From positions 1-7,719 of the forward strand of contig CAITEO010000003.1 in assembly GCA_903891505.1 (NCBI GenBank): a DNA stretch of 7,719 nucleotides, given 5' to 3'. Below, in pieces: positions 1 to 5,039 of this stretch (within the stretch, counting starts at the first letter, position 1; every line of letters starts with the position of its first letter). Position numbers and translations under genes: made by a program. The notes beneath the pieces were generated by a model that saw nothing but the letters and a program-made list of their open reading frames with translations, had not been told where the DNA came from and ran no database searches. The DNA is from an uncultured Candidatus Woesearchaeota archaeon. GTDB taxonomy: Archaea > Nanobdellota > Nanobdellia > Woesearchaeales > 21-14-0-10-32-9.

Positions 1-2
1 GG

Positions 3-131
3 CGGGCGGTCGCCGGCGTGCCCGAGCTGGTGCCCGTCGGCAAAGCCTATTCCGGGTTCACGGACGCCGAGCTCAAGCAGCTCGACAGCTTCATTCGTCA
101 CAATACGGTGGAAGTATTCAAAAGCAAATAG
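3..131 (+). CDS. C-terminal fragment of a GC-rich, bacterial-type protein, possibly MarR-like; probable foreign sequence
   Basis: This frame is open from base 3 to a TAG at 129-131 and encodes about 42 residues, including GFTDAELKQLDSFIRHNT. Third codon positions are almost all G or C up to about base 92. That is the mark of real coding sequence from a high-GC genome and is opposite to every other gene here. The helix 'TDAELKQLDSFIRH' resembles the C-terminal dimerisation helix of MarR-family regulators, but this is a weak resemblance from memory over a short stretch. GC richness falls after about base 100, so the last few codons may already belong to the adjoining sequence and the stop may be accidental. 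Immediately after it comes AT-rich archaeal coding sequence in a different frame. The best explanation is a chimeric join in the assembly; a real transfer boundary is less likely. Confidence 0.4.
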   Translation, partial: RAVAGVPELVPVGKAYSGFTDAELKQLDSFIRHNTVEVFKSK

Positions 132-157
132 ATGATAATGCTAAACAACTTAAAGAA

Positions 158-1477
158 ATGCATGATAAAATACTTAATGATTATACTTCAAAGGGAATAT
201 CAGAAAGAACATGTCCTGATGATGCTTGCAAGCAAGCTTATGCTAAAACTATTGATTTACAAAATCAAGCAGAAATTCTTAATCAAGATTTGTACTCAAT
301 AAACGATTTGAATACGCAATTAAAACTTAAACAGACAAGTTTAACTGATGAGAATACTTTGCTTGCTGATGCGAAAGCAGGAACAAAGAAGAAAGAAGAG
401 ATTGAATCGGAAATGGTAGATATACAAGCAGCGAAAGATGCTGCGTTTGATAAGCAATTTGGTAAATCTGATTCAATGGATGCGGCTAGATTAGCACTAG
501 AAAAAGCTAATGACAACTATGTTGCTATTATTAGTAAATATTCTACAGGGCCTAATGACGAGTCTGATGTTAAATTAGCGCAGCAAAAATATGATGCTGC
601 GGTTAAGAGTGCACAAGATGCACAAAATGCATATGATAATGCAGGAACACATCAAGGGCCAGGAGTAGAGCCAGGAGGAGATAAAACATATCTTCAATCC
701 TTATTAGATGCAGCTAATGCAGAAAAGTCCGCGGCAAAGAAAGATTTAGATAATGCAAATGCAAGATATACTTTACAAAGTACGACTGCAACAGATGATG
801 CAAAGAAAGATGTAAAAGCTGCACAGAATAAATTAACAACAGAAACAAAATTCCAAGAATACTTCGGTTCCTGGAGATCTGCTATGATGACTGGTTGGGC
901 GAATGTACGTTATATTTCATCGTTAAGAGAAACGTTCAACATAGATTGGGGTTTGTTCGGGGAGAATACGGCTATGGGCAGGATTAGTAATTTCCTTATT
1001 GTTAATGTTGCCGAGTACGAAAAACAGTGGTGCCGAAAGAAACTGCAGTTAGATAGTTCTAATACTGATGAGCCTACAATACTAAATGCTGTTGGTGAGA
1101 ATAGTTATAGAAGTGGCGCTGAGGTTTCTGGAAGGAGTGCAAACCAAAGTAACTTGCAGGGAACAAATAAGTATCAATATTGGGTTTCAGGTCATGTTGT
1201 CTCGTATAAAGCGAGTGGCCTTGGAATAAAAGTAACTATGATTGATAGTATCGGCAAGAGCTATGATTTCACAAAAAAAGTTGGAATTGAAACACCTGTA
1301 CTTGTTAAGGACCAAATGTTAGGCTTTGGAACTCCTCCGTTCTATTTTACTGATCCTATTAAGTATGATAAAATATGTATTGAATTTCAAGGGGATGTTA
1401 GATCGTCATTTGATATTGCGTTGCAGAAAGGAAATGGAGTTCCGACTCATATATGCCAAAAAATTGTCTCCGAATAA
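158..1477 (+). CDS. Coiled-coil protein of unknown function, 5' end missing
   Basis: I do not recognise this protein. Numbered from the ATG at 158 it has 439 residues, but that ATG is probably not the true start. No ribosome-binding site precedes it, and the frame stays open upstream, reading QKQIDDNAKQLKE as a natural continuation of the coil from about base 113, until it runs into the GC-rich segment. Residues 20-110 and 135-230 are Ala/Asp/Lys/Gln-rich heptad-like helices with loosely repeated Ala-x-x-Tyr patterns, split by a Gly/Pro-rich linker near 163-175. From about 232 the protein becomes globular, with Trp residues at 239, 247, 264 and 291. From about 340 it looks beta-rich, ending near two cysteines (407 and 432). 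No membrane segment is seen, but any N-terminal signal would lie in the lost part. It ends 38 bases before the surface-protein gene, with no promoter between, so an envelope role is inferred from context. Confidence 0.8.
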   Translation: MHDKILNDYTSKGISERTCPDDACKQAYAKTIDLQNQAEILNQDLYSINDLNTQLKLKQTSLTDENTLLADAKAGTKKKEEIESEMVDIQAAKDAAFDKQFGKSDSMDAARLALEKANDNYVAIISKYSTGPNDESDVKLAQQKYDAAVKSAQDAQNAYDNAGTHQGPGVEPGGDKTYLQSLLDAANAEKSAAKKDLDNANARYTLQSTTATDDAKKDVKAAQNKLTTETKFQEYFGSWRSAMMTGWANVRYISSLRETFNIDWGLFGENTAMGRISNFLIVNVAEYEKQWCRKKLQLDSSNTDEPTILNAVGENSYRSGAEVSGRSANQSNLQGTNKYQYWVSGHVVSYKASGLGIKVTMIDSIGKSYDFTKKVGIETPVLVKDQMLGFGTPPFYFTDPIKYDKICIEFQGDVRSSFDIALQKGNGVPTHICQKIVSE

Positions 1478-1504
1478 ATTGGTGTTAAAATACGAAAAGT
1501 AAAA

Positions 1505-1508
1505 GAGG
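1505..1508 (+). promoter_or_regulatory. Ribosome-binding site of the 1516 gene
   Basis: GAGG lies 7 bases before the ATG at 1516 and matches the archaeal anti-Shine-Dalgarno (CCUCC). It fixes the start directly ahead of the membrane leader. No TATA box is visible in the 38-base gap, which supports co-transcription with the upstream gene. Confidence 0.7.
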
Positions 1509-1515
1509 AAAAACA

Positions 1516-3711
1516 ATGAATAATAAAAAAAGAGGTCAAGTAACCCTTTTCATAATCCTTGGACTAGTTGTCCTTATAATCATTGGAGTTGCGCTATTCC
1601 TCGTAAATCAAAGCAAAAAACAACAGCCTACTGAATCAGTATACACTCAAACATATGATGCAAGACTTGCACCAATCCAGAATGATATCACATATTGTCT
1701 TCAGAGGTTAGGAACAGAAGCCACAACGAAAATAGGCGCAGGTGGCGGATACCTAGATCCTGATGCAAGAAAATATATTTATAATATGCCAATAGAAAAT
1801 AGCAATAATGCACTTGAGCTATTCTCTGGCAGCAACATGATAGTTCCATATTGGTTATACATTGATAGTCCTCCAAGTTGCACAACTTGCAGTGTAAAAC
1901 AAGCTATTCCTCCATTAACAGGAGGATCAAGTTCAATTCAAGGCCAGATGCAGAATTACATAAATTCTAATATTATTACTTGCATGGATAATTTCTCAGC
2001 GCACAAAGCGGATCTTGAAATAACATATGGCCCTCCGAGTTCTTATGTGGATTTCAGGGATGAAAATGTATTCCTAGGTCTTAACTGGTCAGTTAATGTA
2101 AGTTTTCCTGATGGAACAAAATCAGATAGTCTAAAAACTTATTCTTCTAAGATTGATGTGCGTCTAAAAAAAATGTATGAATTCGCAGTTAGCGTATTAT
2201 ATCAAACTGAAATGGTACAAGGAACACAAAACGCAGAGCAATTCACAAAGGATATGCTTGCATTCTATTCATTTGGTGCGCAGGATGCAAGAATACCTCC
2301 AATCGGAGGGCCTGTAGTATTTGAGACTACAGCTCCAAAGTATTGGCTTCTTAGTGATGTAAAAAATACTCTAAAAGAAGCAGTTTCTGAAAATACACCT
2401 TACTTACAAGTACAGGGCACTAAGGACTCATTCTTATACAACGATAATGATGAGCTTGGTTGGAATACTTACTCTAAGTTTAACAATGTTGTATATTACA
2501 ATTCCTCATTTGAATCAGATGTAAGAGTAAGGTTTAATTACTATCCTACTTGGCCTATGTATGTTTCTATTGGTCCAACACATAGCGAATTTATACTGCC
2601 TGAATCAACATCAATAGATTTGTGGATTCTTAAATTTGGTTTGACTAAATACAAGTTTAGCTATGATATTGCATATCCTCTGCTTGTTACATTCGAGGAT
2701 GACTCTGCACTTGGCGGAAAAGGATTCCTTTTCCAGTATGCATACGAAGTAAATTTAAGAAATAATGATGTTTATACGAATGATACAATAAATCTTAGTG
2801 CATTATACAAACCTGCAGATCAGGGGGTAACAATGGGCTTTGAGCAAAGAACTGTTCCAGTAACTCTTAATGTTGTAGATGGTTATACTTCAATGCCTGC
2901 AGATAATGTTTTTGTCAAATACAAATGCCTTGACCAAGATTATATTGTTGGGGTGTCAGCAACAGATAAGAGTGGTAATGCTATTATCAATACAAGCCTA
3001 CCTCCTTGTATTGGTGGTGCATTCATGACAAGCGATCCTGCTTATGCAGAAAGTTTAGTTAGTATGGATACATCAATTGATCAGCCAATAATTATGGATT
3101 ATCCTGTATACCAAGAGAGAACCATTGAGCTTAAAGTAAGAAAGCGAATGTTCGAGCCAACAGTAATCATTGCGAAAGGTAATGAGGCCAAAACAGTTGA
3201 TAGACAATGGGCTATGCCTCTTAGTGTAGAAGCATATGCTTCATCAACTTATCCTGATGAGAACTATATGCTCATAATGACAGAGAAACGCGATGATGGC
3301 AGCGATGGCCACATAGTTATGTTTGAATCAAAAAATAATCTAACAAACATTACTCTCACCCCAGGTAAATATGCAGTTCAACTTATAGATACAATGAAAT
3401 TTTGTAATGACTCATGTAAAATGAGTAATTTAACAATACCTGGAAGAACAATAACTGAAAAGAAAACAACAACCACAATAAATGACACGGTGTTTAATGA
3501 CACAATTTATCTTGGCGGAGTAACCTTAGATAACTCAACAACTGGAGAAATAATCATAACTCCTGCTGACTTACAAAAACATAAAATGATACTATACATT
3601 GCATCCTATGACCCTATGAATCTTAACTTCACTGAGGACTTAGGAGTAATGGGCAAAGTCCAAGAAGCAGCAACATTGCATCCGGAGTTATTCAAGCCAG
3701 AGTTTGAATAA
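1516..3711 (+). CDS. Large membrane-anchored surface protein with class III-like leader
   Basis: This 731-residue protein starts with a short basic stretch and the motif KKRGQVT. A hydrophobic segment follows at about residues 8-30, then a long extracytoplasmic region. KRGQ resembles the archaeal class III (pilin-type) signal, cut between Gly and Gln. However, the usual Glu at position 5 after the cut is Phe here, so an uncleaved N-terminal anchor is equally possible. The ectodomain holds about 15 Asn-x-Ser/Thr sequons, densest in the last 130 residues, and eight cysteines, including the pairs SCTTC and FCNDSC. Both fit glycosylation and disulfides outside the cell. Near residues 53-80, a segment of the form 'IQNDITYCLQRLG...GGGYLDP' recalls a pattern I associate with paralogous secreted DPANN proteins; this is from memory. 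The C-terminal half looks like successive beta-sandwich domains. The gene shares a likely transcript with the coiled-coil gene before it. Its exact role is unknown. Confidence 0.85.
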   Translation: MNNKKRGQVTLFIILGLVVLIIIGVALFLVNQSKKQQPTESVYTQTYDARLAPIQNDITYCLQRLGTEATTKIGAGGGYLDPDARKYIYNMPIENSNNALELFSGSNMIVPYWLYIDSPPSCTTCSVKQAIPPLTGGSSSIQGQMQNYINSNIITCMDNFSAHKADLEITYGPPSSYVDFRDENVFLGLNWSVNVSFPDGTKSDSLKTYSSKIDVRLKKMYEFAVSVLYQTEMVQGTQNAEQFTKDMLAFYSFGAQDARIPPIGGPVVFETTAPKYWLLSDVKNTLKEAVSENTPYLQVQGTKDSFLYNDNDELGWNTYSKFNNVVYYNSSFESDVRVRFNYYPTWPMYVSIGPTHSEFILPESTSIDLWILKFGLTKYKFSYDIAYPLLVTFEDDSALGGKGFLFQYAYEVNLRNNDVYTNDTINLSALYKPADQGVTMGFEQRTVPVTLNVVDGYTSMPADNVFVKYKCLDQDYIVGVSATDKSGNAIINTSLPPCIGGAFMTSDPAYAESLVSMDTSIDQPIIMDYPVYQERTIELKVRKRMFEPTVIIAKGNEAKTVDRQWAMPLSVEAYASSTYPDENYMLIMTEKRDDGSDGHIVMFESKNNLTNITLTPGKYAVQLIDTMKFCNDSCKMSNLTIPGRTITEKKTTTTINDTVFNDTIYLGGVTLDNSTTGEIIITPADLQKHKMILYIASYDPMNLNFTEDLGVMGKVQEAATLHPELFKPEFE

Positions 3712-3824
3712 AACCTAAACTAAAATCACATTACTAAAAATACGTTACGAGAAACATGTCCTACTCTGTTATGTTCAAATAACTATCAAACAAATTAAAC
3801 TAGAACCACTAAAACTAACTAGAA

Positions 3825-3844
3825 ATAAACAAAACCTAAAAAAT
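3825..3844 (-). terminator. Weak T-rich termination tract after the minus-strand gene
   Basis: On the minus strand, a run of six T (3843-3838) and then shorter T clusters directly follow the TAG stop of the 3845-4564 gene. Short T tracts terminate transcription in archaea. The signal is modest. The rest of the 3712-3844 convergent gap is A-rich on the plus strand and shows no T tract for the surface-protein transcript. Confidence 0.3.
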
Positions 3845-4564
3845 CTATGCTGTTTTCTTCATTGCTTCTTCATCTTTCTTATACATATTTACATACTTAG
3901 GATCATTTGGCATATGTTTAGATAACAATTGTGTTTTCTTTATGTGTTCCTGAGTCAATGATCCAGACTGATAAAATTGAGAAACAAGACCAACAATATC
4001 ATCTTTGTATAGCGGATTTGCAAATGTATTCAAATCTTTTTCTTTTAGGAACTTATTCGCATTTATTTCCTTTAGTATTGCAGGAAGATCCTTGTCTTTG
4101 ATATGGTCTCCAATTGTTGGAAGTAAACGTTGCTGTAGTTCTTTTGTATACTCATCTATTATATCTTTGAATCCTGAAACAGTTAATTTTGAGCCATTCT
4201 TTGCAAACAAATCCATCATAGACTTCTTTGTTACACCGTAAACGCCACCAAGAAGAAGGTTTGCTTCACTATCTGACATTTTGTAATCATCTTTCATATG
4301 ATACATTTCGCGTACGTCTTTCTTCAAGTTATTTATGAATTCATCCGCAACTTTATGATGATAATAATCGCCATATTTACTAGCATCAAGTAATTTATAG
4401 TTTATTCTCTTTGTTTTAGAATCTCTTAGCTTCTCAACAGCAAGATGATAATGTTTTCCTTTTGAATGCTCAATTGTATCAATAATTTGAGTTACTTCTT
4501 CAGATTTAGCTTTAATCTGCTCCATTGCTTTTACGTGATCAGGTTTAGGAGGTTGTTCAGCCAT
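3845..4564 (-). CDS. Hypothetical helical cytosolic protein
   Basis: I do not recognise this 239-residue protein. It is highly charged and lysine-rich and is predicted by eye to be mostly alpha-helical. It has no signal peptide, membrane segment, cysteine or tryptophan, so it is probably cytosolic. Residues 1-55 form an amphipathic, coil-like helix pair. A His/Tyr cluster (YGDYYHHK, 64-71) and a glycine turn (LLLGGVYGV, 103-111) are the most distinctive points. The tail is again Lys/Glu-rich. The start is well supported: a TATA box lies about 26 bases upstream of the ATG and there is no ribosome-binding site, as expected for a leaderless archaeal mRNA. The gene converges with the surface-protein gene. 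Its promoter is flanked directly upstream by the miniature transposable element at 4610-4751. It could be a lineage-specific DPANN protein; no function can be assigned. Confidence 0.75.
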   Translation of the reverse strand: MAEQPPKPDHVKAMEQIKAKSEEVTQIIDTIEHSKGKHYHLAVEKLRDSKTKRINYKLLDASKYGDYYHHKVADEFINNLKKDVREMYHMKDDYKMSDSEANLLLGGVYGVTKKSMMDLFAKNGSKLTVSGFKDIIDEYTKELQQRLLPTIGDHIKDKDLPAILKEINANKFLKEKDLNTFANPLYKDDIVGLVSQFYQSGSLTQEHIKKTQLLSKHMPNDPKYVNMYKKDEEAMKKTA

Positions 4565-4581
4565 ACATCTAGTTGGATGTA
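4564..4581. repeat. Short inverted repeat between TATA box and start codon
   Basis: TACATC and GATGTA are perfect 6-base arms around a 6-base spacer. The repeat lies between the TATA box and the minus-strand start codon and touches its first base. In this position it could be an operator bound by a dimeric repressor. A 6-base repeat can also occur by chance in AT-rich DNA. Confidence 0.35.
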
Positions 4582-4585
4582 CGCC

Positions 4586-4595
4586 TATATTTAAA
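4586..4595 (-). promoter_or_regulatory. TATA box, leaderless promoter of the 4564 gene
   Basis: On the minus strand the sequence reads TTTAAATATA, preceded by a purine/A-rich BRE-like GAAATG. Its centre is about 26 bases before the ATG at 4564. That places the predicted transcription start at or next to the start codon, the usual geometry of leaderless archaeal genes. Confidence 0.65.
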
Positions 4596-4600
4596 CATTT

Positions 4601-4609
4601 CTTTTTCGC
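4601..4609. repeat. Left copy of 9-base target-site duplication
   Basis: CTTTTTCGC here is identical, in the same orientation, to 4752-4760. Each copy abuts the outer end of one terminal inverted repeat of the 4610-4751 element with no base between. On the minus strand it forms part of the purine-rich stretch just upstream of the TATA box of the 4564 gene. Confidence 0.85.
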
Positions 4610-4751
4610 GACATTGTTATCTTTGCGAATGATGCGTCATCAGTCACCGAGCAAATATTTACGAAAGTAAATTTTGCAGACGGTGACCTTGCAGGGGTCG
4701 CCCCCTACGGGGTGCAAGGTAGCATCATTCATTTATTTATTTAACAATGTC
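4610..4751. mobile_element. Miniature inverted-repeat transposable element (MITE), 142 bp
   Basis: The ends are perfect 10-base inverted repeats, GACATTGTTA at 4610-4619 and its complement at 4742-4751. A second inverted pair, GAATGATGC at 4627-4635 and its complement at 4722-4730, lies inside. A perfect 9-base direct repeat flanks the element exactly, as left by a DDE-type transposase. There is no room for a transposase gene, so it must be non-autonomous and moved in trans by an insertion sequence elsewhere. A 9-base duplication fits several IS families, and I cannot name the parent. The middle is much richer in G and C than the surroundings and is built of nested palindromes. It inserted just upstream of the BRE/TATA of the minus-strand gene. 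Casposons and IS200/IS605-type elements fit less well, since the former usually make longer duplications and the latter none. Confidence 0.8.
4627..4730 (+). other. Nested palindromic fold inside the element (candidate structured RNA or DNA)
   Basis: Three perfect stems form a three-way junction: 4627-4635 with 4722-4730 (9 bp), 4643-4649 with 4681-4687 (7 bp) and 4686-4693 with 4713-4720 (8 bp, competing at its base with the second stem). The second stem continues through 4651-4655/4673-4677 and, after one bulged base, 4657-4662/4667-4672, capped by the tetraloop GAAA. This is a GNRA loop closed by C-G only when read on the plus strand. The third stem encloses GGGG, CCCCC and GGGG runs (4694-4712), so the C run can pair with either G run but not both. 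I see no match to a known riboswitch or ribozyme. Stable palindromes are common in MITEs, so function as RNA is unproven. Confidence 0.5.
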
Positions 4752-4760
4752 CTTTTTCGC
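4752..4760. repeat. Right copy of 9-base target-site duplication
   Basis: CTTTTTCGC is identical to 4601-4609 and abuts the right terminal inverted repeat. Removing 4610-4760 (the element plus one repeat copy) would rebuild a plausible uninterrupted spacer between the two divergent genes. Confidence 0.85.
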
Positions 4761-4861
4761 AAGGAACAACTAAAGAGATTGTATCTTATGTTTCAAATAA
4801 ATTTAGATTAAAACAAAAAGCAACTAATTCAAAACGAACAAAATACTAGATTTTCAAAATA

Positions 4862-4869
4862 TTTATATA
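4862..4869 (+). promoter_or_regulatory. TATA box of the nucleotidyltransferase-HEPN gene
   Basis: TTTATATA preceded by the A-rich BRE-like TTCAAAATA is the best archaeal promoter in the gap. Transcription would start near 4890-4895, giving a long 5' leader of about 150 bases that contains the 18-base tandem repeats. From 4761 to 4855 I see only A-rich sequence without genes. Confidence 0.55.
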
Positions 4870-4915
4870 CTCTCCGTCCTGTCGTTAAAACATTACTGGC
4901 TAATCTTGAAATTAT

Positions 4916-4936
4916 GTCAATATAAAGTCAATATAA
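4916..4936 (+). repeat. Two copies of GTCAATATAA in the leader
   Basis: GTCAATATAA occurs at 4916-4925 and 4927-4936 with an 11-base period, just upstream of the triple 18-base repeat. It shows that the whole leader is repeat-prone. It could be simple slippage in AT-rich sequence or paired protein-binding sites. Confidence 0.5.
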
Positions 4937-4956
4937 TCAGATAAATAAAATCAATA

Positions 4957-5010
4957 CAATTAAACACGAATAATCAATTAAACACGAATAATCAATTAAA
5001 CACGAATAAT
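4957..5010 (+). repeat. Three perfect tandem copies of an 18-base unit in the leader
   Basis: The unit CAATTAAACACGAATAAT occurs at 4957-4974, 4975-4992 and 4993-5010 without a mismatch, followed by the start of a fourth copy (CAA). It ends 29 bases before the ATG at 5040, inside the predicted 5' leader. There are no spacers, so this is not a CRISPR array. The identity of the copies points to recent expansion or selection. Eighteen bases is not close to two helical turns, so cooperative protein binding on one face is not obviously favoured. Confidence 0.85.
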
Positions 5011-5028
5011 CAAATAAAAACATTGGTG

Positions 5029-5033
5029 TGAGG
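5029..5033 (+). promoter_or_regulatory. Ribosome-binding site that decides the 5040 start
   Basis: TGAGG, preceded by GGTG, complements the archaeal 16S 3' end and stands 6 bases before ATG 5040. The in-frame GTG at 5028 lies inside this purine-rich motif and has nothing suitable upstream, so ATG 5040 is preferred and the protein loses four residues. Confidence 0.65.
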
Positions 5034-5039
5034 AATAGA

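Noticed and set aside
1516..1620. Canonical archaellin/pilin assignment for the 731-residue protein
   Set aside because: The KRGQ leader is pilin-like, but the Glu expected five residues after the cut is absent and the protein is far larger than a pilin subunit.
4005..4241. Plus-strand open frame opposite the helical hypothetical gene
   Set aside because: Shadow of the minus-strand gene; Phe/Ser-rich composition and no upstream signals.
4637..4643. CTGATGA, the hammerhead ribozyme core motif, on the minus strand inside the element
   Set aside because: The matching GAAA and UH core segments are not at the required junction positions; the other linkers there are two bases or none.
4627..4730. 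Resemblance to 5S rRNA (9-bp closing stem and three-way junction, about 104 bases)
   Set aside because: None of the conserved 5S loop sequences are present, the element is flanked by transposon-type repeats, and the fold is explained by the palindromes of the MITE.
4751..4765. TCCTT/AAGGA small hairpin as an intrinsic terminator
   Set aside because: Only five base pairs, it spans the target-site duplication boundary, and no T run follows.
4957..5010. CRISPR-like repeat array
   Set aside because: The 18-base units are directly adjacent with no spacers and no cas genes nearby.
5028..5030. GTG as start of the nucleotidyltransferase-HEPN gene
   Set aside because: It lies inside the purine-rich GGTGTGAGG ribosome-binding site, which is correctly spaced for the ATG at 5040.
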